The notes under the pieces are model-generated. The model was not told where the DNA came from and made no database searches. It saw only the letters and a list, made by a program, of their open reading frames with translations. A program made the translations under genes and the position numbers. Shown here piece after piece: positions 33,527 through 41,890 of a DNA stretch of 64,000 nt. Source of the stretch: Pseudomonas gingeri. Lineage in GTDB: Bacteria; Pseudomonadota; Gammaproteobacteria; Pseudomonadales; Pseudomonadaceae. Position 1 is the first letter of the stretch, and the number at the start of each line of letters is the position of its first letter. Where the stretch lies: positions 1 to 64,000 of the forward strand of contig NZ_JACAPR010000019.1 of the NCBI RefSeq assembly GCF_013385635.1. Reading direction: 5' to 3'.

Positions 33527-34249
33527 ATGTTCAGACCCCTGGCCCTTGCATTGCTGTTGATCTGCTCCCTGGCACAGGCGCAACCCGAGCTGCTCGCGGA
33601 TATGCCGCTGACCTACCTTGAGCAGGCCAGCGCCGATACCCACGACCAGCCGCTGGTGATTTTCCTGCATGGCTATGGCAGCAACGAAGAAGACCTGTTC
33701 GGCATCAAGGACGACCTGCCGGCCAACTACACCGTGCTGTCGATACGCGGTCGACTGGAGCTGGACCTGGGCAGCTACCAGTGGTTTCACAAGCGTACCG
33801 ATGTCGCGCAGTACGACGGCAACAGCGATGACCTGAAGCTCAGTGCCGAGGCCGTGACCGATTTTATCCGGCGGGTCACCGAGAAGTACCACACCCGGCC
33901 GGACAAGGTGTTCCTGGTGGGTTTCAGCCAGGGCGCGATGATGACCTACGAGGTCGCGCTGCGACACCCCGAAGTGCTGCGCGGTATCGCTGCCTTGAGC
34001 GGGCGGGTGCTGCCGGTGGTGCGGACGCAGGTCAAGACGCCGCCGGGCTACCAGGCCCTGGGCGTGTTTATCGGTCATGGCACCGCCGATCCGCAGGTGC
34101 CCTATGCCGGCGCGACCGACGCCCTGGCGTTCCTCAAGACCCTGTCCATCGAGCCGCAGTTTCATTCCTATCCAGGCGTCGGGCATACCATCAGCGGTCC
34201 CGAGGTCAAGGACCTGGCGAACTGGATCAGCACTTCGCTGAAACCCTGA
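33527..34249 (+). CDS. Exported phospholipase/carboxylesterase-family hydrolase
   Basis: This 240-residue alpha/beta hydrolase has a signal peptide (FRPLALALLLICSLAQAQ). The oxyanion region FLHGYGSNEEDL, the nucleophile Ser134 in VGFSQGAMMT, an acid in GHGTADPQVPY and His in PGVGHTISGP form a complete catalytic set of the abhydrolase_2 (carboxylesterase/phospholipase) group. Substrate is unknown. ATG 33527 follows AAAGGACGGAAC. A REP element (34266-34374) follows the stop codon. Confidence 0.85.
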   Translation: MFRPLALALLLICSLAQAQPELLADMPLTYLEQASADTHDQPLVIFLHGYGSNEEDLFGIKDDLPANYTVLSIRGRLELDLGSYQWFHKRTDVAQYDGNSDDLKLSAEAVTDFIRRVTEKYHTRPDKVFLVGFSQGAMMTYEVALRHPEVLRGIAALSGRVLPVVRTQVKTPPGYQALGVFIGHGTADPQVPYAGATDALAFLKTLSIEPQFHSYPGVGHTISGPEVKDLANWISTSLKP

Positions 34250-34265
34250 GCTGGAGAGGACCACC

Positions 34266-34374
34266 GATCGTTCCCACGCTCCGGCGTGGGAATGCCTCAC
34301 GGGACGCTCCGCGTCCGCTGTGTGCCGCAGAGCGTCACGGGCTGCATGCCCACGCAGAGCGTGGGAACGATCAA
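34266..34374. repeat. REP palindrome, dispersed copy
   Basis: About 109 bp with outer arms GATCGTTCCCACGCT and AGCGTGGGAACGATC and inner GACGCTCCGCGTC-like arms. It matches the unit repeated three times at 30784-31161. It lies 16 bp after the esterase stop; a further GGGAACGATCGG fragment follows at about 34382. Confidence 0.92.
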
Positions 34375-34489
34375 CTCAGCGCGGGAACGATCGGCCTTCG
34401 ACTGCACTTGCGCAAATGCCCGGGGTCAGATATCGCATTGGCCGGATAAATCTCCGGCTGCCGCGTTTTCAAGGACCTCGGGATAAACG

Positions 34490-35974
34490 ATGAGCCAGGC
34501 TGTCCTCGCCACCGAAACCAACCGCCGCCAATTGCAGCAGATCATCGCCGGCCTGTCCGACGGGGTGATCCTGATCGAAGTCGACCAGAGCATTCTCTGG
34601 GCCAATGAGGCCGCCCTGGCCATGCACGGCGTCAGTGAGGTCGGCGAGCTGGGCGCGAATGCCGGGCAATACCGTGAACGCTTCGCCCTGCGTTACCGCA
34701 ACCACCATCCCCTGGGGGCCGACAGCTATCCCATTGCCCGGGTCGCCAACGGTGAAACCTTCAGCGATGTGCTGGTCGAGGTGACACCCGAAGCCGACCC
34801 GGAACGTACTTGGGTGCACAATATCCGCAGCATGATCCTGACCGATCGCGACGGCGAGCCGGAATCCCTGGTGCTGATCATCAGCGATGCGACCGAACTG
34901 GCCAGCGCCGAGCAGCGCTTCGAAAAGGCTTTCGGCGCCAATCCGGCACCGGCGGTGATCTGCCGCCTCAGCGACCTGCGTTATATCAAGGTCAACCAGG
35001 GCTTCCTGGAAATGACCGGCTATGCCCGCGAGCAGGTGATCGGTCGTTCCGTCTACGAGCTGGATGTCCTGGAGAATGCCGAGCGCCGCGAGTTGGCGAT
35101 CCAGCGACTGGGGGAGGGGGCGACCATCCCGCAGATGCAGGCCGAGCTGAAGTTGCCGCAAGGCGACAGCAAGCTGGTGATCGTCGCCGGCCAGCCGCTG
35201 GATATCAACGAGCAAGACTGCATGCTGTTTTCCTTCATGGACCTGGAGCCCCGGCGCAAGATCGAAATCGCCCTGCGCCAGAGCGAAGAGCGCTTTGCCA
35301 AGGCGTTTCGCCTGGCACCGGTGCCGACCCTGGTGTGTGCCGCCACCAGCCGGCAACTGCTCGACGTCAACGAGGCCTTCCTCAACACCTGCGGCTACCA
35401 GGCGCCGGAGCTGCTGGGGCAGACGGTTGAAGAGGCCGGTTTTTTCGAAGACGACAAGGTCTGCGAACGGGTGTTCGCCGCGCTGGCGGCTGCCGGCAAC
35501 CTGGACAATCTCGACCTGAAGATCCGCCGCAAGGACCATGAGCTGATCGATTGCGCCCTGTCCGCCGACAGCGTGGTGATCCAGGACGTGCCTTGTTATC
35601 TGCTGGTGCTGATGAATATCACCGAGCGCAAGCGTTCCGAGCTGGAGCTGGTGACGGCCATCGAGGCGGCTATGCAGGACGCGTCCTGGTTCAGTCAGAA
35701 GCTGATCGAGAAGCTGGCAACGGTCAAGAACGTCAGTCTGCCGAAGCTGCCGGGCGTTGCCTTTACCGAACTGACGCCCCGCGAGCGCGATGTGCTGGAA
35801 CTGATCTGCGAGGGCCTGGCCGACAAGGAAATCGCCGCACGCCTGAAACTGGCGCCCAACACCGTGCGCAATCACGTGGCAACGGTGTATTCCAAGCTTG
35901 CCGTGCACAGCCGCAGCGAGGCGATCGTCTGGGCCCGCGAGCGTGGCCTGTTCACCAGCCGGTCGAAGGGCTGA
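34490..35974 (+). CDS. Multi-PAS LuxR-type transcriptional regulator
   Basis: This 494-residue cytosolic protein has three PAS-like sensory segments. The first starts IIAGLSDGVILIEVD, the second FEKAFGANPAPAVICRL, and the third FAKAFRLAPVPTLVCAA. A C-terminal LuxR/GerE helix-turn-helix follows (ELTPRERDVLELICEGL, DKEIAARLKLAPNTVRNHV; about residues 425-485). It lacks a kinase or receiver domain, so it probably senses directly through PAS ligands or redox. The regulon is unknown, and neighbours do not define it. The gene stands alone between REP-containing gaps; ATG 34490 has only a weak upstream GGGA. Confidence 0.82.
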   Translation: MSQAVLATETNRRQLQQIIAGLSDGVILIEVDQSILWANEAALAMHGVSEVGELGANAGQYRERFALRYRNHHPLGADSYPIARVANGETFSDVLVEVTPEADPERTWVHNIRSMILTDRDGEPESLVLIISDATELASAEQRFEKAFGANPAPAVICRLSDLRYIKVNQGFLEMTGYAREQVIGRSVYELDVLENAERRELAIQRLGEGATIPQMQAELKLPQGDSKLVIVAGQPLDINEQDCMLFSFMDLEPRRKIEIALRQSEERFAKAFRLAPVPTLVCAATSRQLLDVNEAFLNTCGYQAPELLGQTVEEAGFFEDDKVCERVFAALAAAGNLDNLDLKIRRKDHELIDCALSADSVVIQDVPCYLLVLMNITERKRSELELVTAIEAAMQDASWFSQKLIEKLATVKNVSLPKLPGVAFTELTPRERDVLELICEGLADKEIAARLKLAPNTVRNHVATVYSKLAVHSRSEAIVWARERGLFTSRSKG

Positions 35975-36104
35975 GGGTGCAAATGCACCAGTGCCACCAG
36001 TGCATATTCGGGTTTATTCCGACGCCTTGGTGTTCCTAGGATGGTGACCTGACGAGGTGGGCGGGGCGCCCGCTTCGCGGCCAATCGGGTACAGGACAAC
36101 GCCG

Positions 36105-36356
36105 GTGTTTTCTCTGATGGATCTACGCACTCTGATCGAAAGAGGCTTTGCGCCCCTGGCCTGTGAGTGTGTGTTGGGTGACGCCTCGTTGAGCGTACGG
36201 GTCTATGACCGCCAGACCGGTCGGGTCGACCTGATGGTGGCGGGCATTGCACTCAGCGATCTGCAGCAGCGCGAGGACGCTCTGCGTCTGATTGACGAGC
36301 TGCGCGATGAACTGGCATGCAATACCCTGTCACGTTCCGCGGAAAAGCCTGGCTAG
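36105..36356 (+). CDS. DUF1652 family small protein
   Basis: This protein of about 83 residues reads FSLMDLRTLIERGFAPLACE, then SVRVYDRQTGRVDLMVAGI and a helical end. This fits DUF1652, a small Pseudomonas family of unknown function. GTG 36105, 9 nt after AGGA, keeps the family-like FSLxxLR start; ATG 36117 has no ribosome site. Its stop codon and that of the convergent hydrolase gene share CTAG (36353-36356). Confidence 0.7.
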   Translation: MFSLMDLRTLIERGFAPLACECVLGDASLSVRVYDRQTGRVDLMVAGIALSDLQQREDALRLIDELRDELACNTLSRSAEKPG

Positions 36357-37069
36357 AGCAGATTCGCCAGCAACTCGGTGGTCCGTTGCGGCTCGCTCAG
36401 CATGCACATGTGGCCGGTAGCGATTTGCGCGGTGCTGACACCGGGCCGTAGTTGCATCCTGGCATAGGTTTCCTGGAAGTGCGGTGCGTCGTAGCCCGAG
36501 CAGCGGATATAGCCGACAGCTATGTGTTCGGCCAGGGGACCGCAGCGCACGGGCTCGAAGAAGGTTCTCCAGGGTTGCGCGGTGAGGCGCGGAGTCAGGA
36601 ACTCGATGAGTTCGGGCTGGTGCACGCCAAAGCGCTCCAGGGGCATCGGCGGGATCGACGAGCCGTCGCGGGTCAGTTCGATCAGGGCCTCACGGGATTC
36701 GACGGGCAAGTAGTCGACCAGGGCCTTGCCATCCTCCGGCACCATGGCATCCAGGTAGATCATGCCGGTAATGCGTTCCGGCAGGCGCTCGGCCACACCG
36801 CTGATTACCATGCCACCGTAACTCCAGCCGACCAGCGTGACCTCCTGCAAGCCTTCCATGTCCAGGTGGGCGATCACGTCGTCGATATGCGTGCTCAGGT
36901 CGATGTCATCATGGGCGCCGTCCCGGCGTTCACCCAGCCCGCTCAGGGTCGGTGCACTGACCTCATGGCCAAGCGCCCGCAAGGCGGGGATGATATCGCG
37001 CCATACCCAACCACCATGCCAGGCACCGGCGATCAGCACATAGGTTCTTTTTACGAAAGGATTGGTCAT
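36353..37069 (-). CDS. Alpha/beta hydrolase, MEST/HNL-like
   Basis: This 238-residue cytosolic alpha/beta hydrolase has the oxyanion segment VLIAGAWHGGWVW near residue 12, the nucleophile elbow GWSYGGMV (Ser near residue 85), and a C-terminal His in IATGHMCMLSEP. The pattern resembles plant methylesterase/hydroxynitrile lyase-like bacterial hydrolases often annotated only as alpha/beta hydrolase. ATG 37069 follows CGGAG; the longer upstream frame start is less likely. The 3' end overlaps the convergent DUF1652 gene by 4 bp. Substrate is unknown. Confidence 0.8.
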   Translation of the reverse strand: MTNPFVKRTYVLIAGAWHGGWVWRDIIPALRALGHEVSAPTLSGLGERRDGAHDDIDLSTHIDDVIAHLDMEGLQEVTLVGWSYGGMVISGVAERLPERITGMIYLDAMVPEDGKALVDYLPVESREALIELTRDGSSIPPMPLERFGVHQPELIEFLTPRLTAQPWRTFFEPVRCGPLAEHIAVGYIRCSGYDAPHFQETYARMQLRPGVSTAQIATGHMCMLSEPQRTTELLANLL

Positions 37070-37406
37070 CACTGGCTCCGGGGGGTGGTGTCTCACAGAG
37101 GGCATTCATACCCAAGGTGAACAACCGCGGACCAATGAATATTCCTTCATCTCATGGAAATAAATATCTGACAGTAAACTCTTTAGAGTTATCGATTAGA
37201 TAACTGGAGTTATATAACACCTGACATCGGGCTTTTATTCGACGGAAAATAACTATGAGTTCAATGGCTATTTTCAATCACTTCGATAGTTTCTCCGTAT
37301 TAGTATGCCAGCGCAGTAACCCTTGGTGCCATGCGCAATTGGCGCACGACAAGCAAGTTACCTTCCCAGTCTATAGATACTGTCCCCTTGGAAAATCGGA
37401 GCACGT
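37070..37406. other. AT-rich upstream region of sodC
   Basis: This 337-bp gap is clearly AT-rich relative to its neighbours. It contains an inverted repeat AACTC-TTTA-GAGTT near 37180 and a 51-codon frame (37255-37410, listed separately). No promoter hexamers could be assigned with confidence. Confidence 0.4.
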
Positions 37407-37410
37407 ATGA
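37255..37410 (+). CDS. Possible 51-residue ORF coupled to sodC
   Basis: A frame begins at ATG 37255 and ends at TGA 37408-37410, overlapping the sodC start as ATGA. The peptide begins MSSMAIFNHFDSFSVLVC and contains three cysteines. A GGA lies 8 nt before the ATG, a weak ribosome site. The CGGAG ribosome site of sodC falls inside this frame, as in translationally coupled pairs. No family is recognised, and chance is possible. Confidence 0.3.
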   Translation: MSSMAIFNHFDSFSVLVCQRSNPWCHAQLAHDKQVTFPVYRYCPLGKSEHV

Positions 37411-37928
37411 AGTCATATCGTTGGTTGGCCCTTGCAGGTGCACTTGCATTCAATTATGCCCAGGCCGCTACTCTTGAAGTACCGATGAACCTGGTGAGTG
37501 CCGACAAGGCCCCGGTGGCCATTGGCAGTGTCACCATCAGTGAAACCGAATACGGCCTGTTGTTCACCCCGAACCTCAAGGGTCTGCCGGCTGGCATCCA
37601 TGGTTTCCATGTGCATGAAAACGGCAGTTGCGAGGCCGGGGTGAAGGATGGCGTCAAGGTTGCGGGGCTGGCCGCCGGCGGCCACTTCGATCCGGAAAAG
37701 AGCGGCAAGCACCTGGGCCCGTACGGCAAGGGGCACCTGGGTGATCTGCCAGCGTTGTACGTCACTGCCGACGGTATCGCGAACTATCCGGTCCTGGCGC
37801 CACGTCTGCAGAAAATCTCGCAGATCAAGGGACACGCATTGATGTTCCATGAAGGCGGCGACAATCATATGGACATGCCAATGCCCCTGGGTGGTGGCGG
37901 TGCACGCATGGCTTGCGGTGTTATCTGA
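37407..37928 (+). CDS. sodC: Periplasmic Cu/Zn superoxide dismutase
   Basis: This 173-residue enzyme dismutates superoxide in the periplasm. A signal peptide (SYRWLALAGALAFNYAQA) precedes the mature chain. Copper ligands are visible in HGFHVHENGSC, GGHFDP and GGDNH. Zinc ligands lie in GGHFDPEKSGKHLGPYGKGH followed by LGD. The disulfide cysteines are in GSCEAG and the C-terminal ARMACGVI. ATG 37407 follows CGGAG. The tail NHMDMPMPLGGGGAR is methionine-rich where many relatives have histidine or serine, a minor oddity near the copper site. A REP element follows. Confidence 0.95.
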   Translation: MKSYRWLALAGALAFNYAQAATLEVPMNLVSADKAPVAIGSVTISETEYGLLFTPNLKGLPAGIHGFHVHENGSCEAGVKDGVKVAGLAAGGHFDPEKSGKHLGPYGKGHLGDLPALYVTADGIANYPVLAPRLQKISQIKGHALMFHEGGDNHMDMPMPLGGGGARMACGVI

Positions 37929-37933
37929 CTATC

Positions 37934-38041
37934 GATCGTTCCCACGCTCTGCGTGGGAACGCCTCACTGGACGCTCCGTGTCCGCTTTGTGACGCAGAGC
38001 GTCATGGGCTGCATGCCCACGCGGAGCGTGGGAACGATCAA
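37934..38041. repeat. REP palindrome, dispersed copy
   Basis: About 108 bp of the same REP family as at 30784 and 34266: GATCGTTCCCACGCT at the left and AGCGTGGGAACGATC at the right, with inner GACGCTCCGTGTC-like and GACGCAGAGCGTC arms. It starts 5 bp after the sodC stop. Confidence 0.92.
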
Positions 38042-38216
38042 ACAGCTTCGATATCTCTCTCCATTGTCCGTTTGCAGTGACGTTTTTCCTCTTTCCTGAA
38101 CCGCGCCTGACGCAAAAGGGCCGCGGGATTTGCAGACTACCGCCCAGGTTACATACTCACGGACGAGCGTCTTGCGGCCATCCGGCTCTTGCGCACCTGA
38201 CTACGCGGAGTTTCGA

Positions 38217-39509
38217 ATGGCTTTGCCGGAACACACCTTGGCGCTGCACACCCCCTCAAGAATCCGTCAGCTCCTGGCCCTTGGCTGCGTGGTGGTCCTG
38301 ACCGGGATCGGCGCCGGGCTGGGTGGCATGCTGCTGGCGATGTTGCTGCACGCCGTCCAGCACCTGGCGTACGGCTATGGCCAGGACAGCCTGACCAGCC
38401 ATGAAACCTTCCTGATCGGGGTAAGCAGTGCATCACCCGAGCGGCGGGTACTGGTCCTGGCGTTCTGCGGGTTGGTAGCCGGCCTCGGCTGGTGGGCGGT
38501 CTATCGTTTCGGGCGGCCCCTGGTGAGCATCAAGAAGGCGGTCTCGCCGGCCGCACCGGACATGCCGGCGAAAACCACGCTGGTCCACGCGCTCCTGCAA
38601 ATCTTCACCGTGGCCCTGGGATCGCCCCTGGGCCGCGAAGTCGCCCCCCGGGAAATCGGTGCCCTGGTGGGCGCCTGGTTATCGCGCAAGGCCGGGCTGC
38701 CGGCCGATACCCACCGGCTGATGATCGCTTGTGGCGCCGGTGCGGGACTGGCGGCGGTCTATAACGTGCCGCTGGGTGGGACGATCTTCGTCCTTGAAGT
38801 ATTGCTCGGCACCTTCAGTTGGCCGGCGGCGATCATGGCCCTGGCGACCTCGGCGATAGGGGCCGGGGTCGCCTGGATCGGTCTCGGCGCACAGGCGCAA
38901 TACGTGGTGCCGGCGTTGCCGCTGACCCCCGGATTGCTGGCCTGGGCGTTGATCGCCGGGCCGTTGTTCGGCCTGGCCGCCCACGGTTTCGTCCGGCTGA
39001 CCGGCCGGGCGCGGGCCGCCGCCGCCCGTGGCTGGCGCTTGCCGGTGTTGTCAGTGATCAACTTCACTCTGATCGGTTGCATCGCCGTCTACCTGCCCCA
39101 GGTGCTCGGGAACGGCAAGGGGCCGGCACAGTTGGGCTTCGACAGCGAATTGGGCATAGGACTGGCGGCGCTGCTGCTGGTGGTCAAGGTGCTGATCACC
39201 AGCAGCAGCCTGCGTGCCGGTGCCGAAGGCGGGCTGTTGACCCCCGGACTGGCCATTGGCGCGCTGTTGGCGATTATCCTCGGCGGACTGTGGAGCCTGG
39301 CCTGGCCCGGCATTCCGCTGGGGGCCTTTGCCATTGTCGGGGCGGCGGCGTTCCTGGCCGCGTCCATGAGCATGCCGATCACCGCCATTGTGCTGGTGGC
39401 CGAATTCACCCGGATCGACCATGACTTCCTGGTGCCGATCATTCTCGCGGTGGTTGGTTCGGTGTGCATGAGCCGCCTGTGCGAGATGTTTAGCGAGCCG
39501 AAACGCTGA
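38217..39509 (+). CDS. CLC-family chloride channel/antiporter, atypical
   Basis: This 430-residue multi-spanning membrane protein has the CLC fold signature. Motif 2 reads GSPLGREVAPREIGAL, keeping the gating glutamate but not GREGPxVQ. Motif 3 reads EGGLLTPGLAIGAL. The first anion-filter motif (normally GSGIP) is not recognisable; the corresponding stretch reads FGRPLVSIKKAV. Ion selectivity (chloride, fluoride or other) therefore cannot be assumed. ATG 38217 follows GGAG. It is a single gene, with no obvious partner. Confidence 0.82.
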   Translation: MALPEHTLALHTPSRIRQLLALGCVVVLTGIGAGLGGMLLAMLLHAVQHLAYGYGQDSLTSHETFLIGVSSASPERRVLVLAFCGLVAGLGWWAVYRFGRPLVSIKKAVSPAAPDMPAKTTLVHALLQIFTVALGSPLGREVAPREIGALVGAWLSRKAGLPADTHRLMIACGAGAGLAAVYNVPLGGTIFVLEVLLGTFSWPAAIMALATSAIGAGVAWIGLGAQAQYVVPALPLTPGLLAWALIAGPLFGLAAHGFVRLTGRARAAAARGWRLPVLSVINFTLIGCIAVYLPQVLGNGKGPAQLGFDSELGIGLAALLLVVKVLITSSSLRAGAEGGLLTPGLAIGALLAIILGGLWSLAWPGIPLGAFAIVGAAAFLAASMSMPITAIVLVAEFTRIDHDFLVPIILAVVGSVCMSRLCEMFSEPKR

Positions 39510-39631
39510 GCTGCGGATTGCCGCCAGGACCTGCCTCCGCGTTTTTATCCTCTTCCATGGCCTGACTGACCTGCACGCCTCGCATGGCGTGCAGGTTGCC
39601 TGTGGATGGCATTATTTATGTGGTCAGCGTA

Positions 39632-39661
39632 TTGACTATTTGTTCAGCCTGTAAATAGTAT
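39632..39661 (+). promoter_or_regulatory. Candidate promoter and operator of the siderophore operon
   Basis: TTGACT (39632-39637) and TAGTAT (39656-39661) are 18 bp apart, about 52 bp before the receptor gene. An inverted repeat CTATTT (39636-39641) and AAATAG (39653-39658) lies across the spacer. It includes the 9-mer ATTTGTTCA also present before the tetR gene. No convincing Fur box was found, although iron control would be expected. Confidence 0.5.
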
Positions 39662-39713
39662 TGCATCTTATTCGTAAAAATCACCATCAACGGTTCAGGG
39701 AGGAAGCGGTTCA

Positions 39714-41885
39714 ATGTGGCAGTCGTTAAAGGGTAGAACCGCTCTGGGCCTTGTGTATGGCGTCATCTTGAGTCCAGGCCTGAGCGCGTCTTCGGCGATG
39801 GCCCAGGAGACTCCGGAACCCGCCCTGGAGTTGCAAAGCATCACCGTGACCGCCCGCAAGCGCGAGGAAACCGAGCAGCAGGTCCCGGTCAGCATGAGCG
39901 TGATCACGCCGGAACAGGCCAGGAGCATCGCCCCGGCGTCGAGCAATGCCGATTTGGCGCGGCAGGTGCCCAACTTCAACTACATGGAGTCCGGCGGCCA
40001 GTACAGCAACTCCGGCAATATCCGCGGGGTCGGTTCGTTTTCACCGCTGTCGGCCGACGACACCTCCATCGTTTTCAACGTCGACGAAGTGCCGGTGTCT
40101 GCCTATGGCGTGCCGCCGGCGCTGCTCGATATCGAGCGGGTCGAAGTCTTGCGTGGTCCGCAAGGCACCCTGTATGGACGCAACACCCAGGGCGGGGCGA
40201 TCAACGTGGTGCCCAATCGTCCGTCCTTCGAGCATGAAGGATCGGTCCGGGTCGAAGGCGGCAGTCGCGGTTATGCCCTGGGCGAACTGATCAGCAACGA
40301 GGCCTTGAGCGACAACGTCGCCGGGCGCCTGGCGATGCGCTACAGCGAGCAGGGCGGTGATATATCCAACCGGGCCTCCGGCGGCAAGGACGGTTCGAGC
40401 CAGATCAGTGCCCTGCGCGGTTCCCTGTTGTTCGTACCCGGCGATGACACCCGTGCACTGTTGACCTTCTCCTACAACCAGAACGACGACGATGCCCCGC
40501 GCTTTATCCTGCGCAACGGACGTACGCCGGACAGCGGCCTCAATCCGCGCAATGACTTCAGCCGGGAAAGCTCGGCGGTCAACCTGCGGGTGACCCACGA
40601 TCTGGACTGGGCGCAGTTGACGTCATTGTCGAGCATCCAGTATTCGACTTTCCGCCAGCGCATGGACATGGTCGACGGTGTGCTGTACTCGGCTCTGACC
40701 GGCCTGCCGCAATCGGCGTTCAACGGCGATACCGACCGTTATCGCGGCACCTTGCGCGATATCGCCTACCTGCAGGAGTTCCGCCTCGCGTCCCTGGAGG
40801 ACAGCTATGTGCAGTGGGTGACCGGGGTCAATCTCTGGCATTCGGAATTTACCGCCCACACTGACGGCGAGGCTTTTACCCAACCGCGTTTCGCCGTGTT
40901 CAGCGGCCAGCAGAAGAACGACTTCAGCACCAACAGCTATTCGCTGTTCGGCGAGGCGACCGTGCCGCTGACCGAGCGTCTCAAGGCAACCCTCGGCCTG
41001 CGCGGGACCCACGAAGGCAAGGAGGCCTCTTACCGCTACAGCGGTGGCGACCTCGGCACCGTCAGTCAATACCGCCAGAACGCCTCGATGTCGGATAACT
41101 TCCTGACGGGGCGCGCCAACCTCAGCTACGACTGGTCCGACAGTCTGATGACCTATTTCAGCGCCGGGCGTGGCGTGGTCGGCGCGGACTATTCCTGGAA
41201 CTCTTCGAACATTCCGTTTGGTCGCGACGAACAGTCCTTCGACGCGTCGAAGAGCTGGACCTACGAACTGGGGTTCAAGAGCCTGTGGTGGGAGGATCGA
41301 CTGTCGGTCAACGGCGCGTTGTTCTACAACGACGTCAAGGACGGCCACCTGTACGTCTACAACGGCGTCAACTACCAGCCGGTGACCGTGGACTACGACT
41401 CGGCGGGCGCCGAGCTGGAGGCCCGGCTCAAGCTGACCGAACGCCTGAGCGTGAACGCCGGCGTGGGTTACACCCATGCCGAACTGAAGAACGTCCAGGC
41501 GTCGGTCACTGCATTGACCCGTGGTGCCACCAGCGGCAACCAGGTACCCAATGTGCCGGAGTACTCGGCCAACCTGGGGCTCGATTACCGGGTGCCGGCC
41601 GAACAGTGGGGCGTACCGCTCAGTGGCGAACTCTATGGCAGCGTTGACTACCACTACCTCGACAAGCGCGCGGCGGACGTCGCCAACTCCTTCTACCTCG
41701 GCTCCTATGACCTGACCAATGCCCGCGTCGGCTGGCAGAACAAGGACTACGGCGTCTATCTGTTCGGCAACAACCTGTTCGACCGGCGCTATGAAGCCAT
41801 GGGCGCCTACTACAGCCCGACGGTCCAGGCCGTGAAAATCGGCACCGGGCGAACTGTCGGCGTCGGCCTGACGGCGAATTTCTGA
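39714..41885 (+). CDS. TonB-dependent siderophore receptor, FyuA-like
   Basis: This 723-residue outer-membrane receptor has a signal peptide ending near SASSAMAQ. A plug domain follows (SITVTARKREETEQQVPVSM, then RVEVLRGPQGTLYGRNTQGG near residue 145), then a 22-strand barrel ending in GLTANF with a terminal phenylalanine. The layout and several phrases resemble the yersiniabactin/pesticin receptor FyuA rather than FptA. ATG 39714 follows GGGAGGAAG. It is first in a siderophore operon, 5 nt before the FptX-like permease, and would import the ferric form of the product made by the downstream genes. Confidence 0.85.
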   Translation: MWQSLKGRTALGLVYGVILSPGLSASSAMAQETPEPALELQSITVTARKREETEQQVPVSMSVITPEQARSIAPASSNADLARQVPNFNYMESGGQYSNSGNIRGVGSFSPLSADDTSIVFNVDEVPVSAYGVPPALLDIERVEVLRGPQGTLYGRNTQGGAINVVPNRPSFEHEGSVRVEGGSRGYALGELISNEALSDNVAGRLAMRYSEQGGDISNRASGGKDGSSQISALRGSLLFVPGDDTRALLTFSYNQNDDDAPRFILRNGRTPDSGLNPRNDFSRESSAVNLRVTHDLDWAQLTSLSSIQYSTFRQRMDMVDGVLYSALTGLPQSAFNGDTDRYRGTLRDIAYLQEFRLASLEDSYVQWVTGVNLWHSEFTAHTDGEAFTQPRFAVFSGQQKNDFSTNSYSLFGEATVPLTERLKATLGLRGTHEGKEASYRYSGGDLGTVSQYRQNASMSDNFLTGRANLSYDWSDSLMTYFSAGRGVVGADYSWNSSNIPFGRDEQSFDASKSWTYELGFKSLWWEDRLSVNGALFYNDVKDGHLYVYNGVNYQPVTVDYDSAGAELEARLKLTERLSVNAGVGYTHAELKNVQASVTALTRGATSGNQVPNVPEYSANLGLDYRVPAEQWGVPLSGELYGSVDYHYLDKRAADVANSFYLGSYDLTNARVGWQNKDYGVYLFGNNLFDRRYEAMGAYYSPTVQAVKIGTGRTVGVGLTANF

Positions 41886-41890
41886 GGGCA

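Noticed and set aside
39640..39685. Fur box before the siderophore receptor
   Set aside because: AT-rich sequence (AATAGTATTGCATCTTATT) was compared with the 19-bp Fur consensus and too few positions matched to call it.
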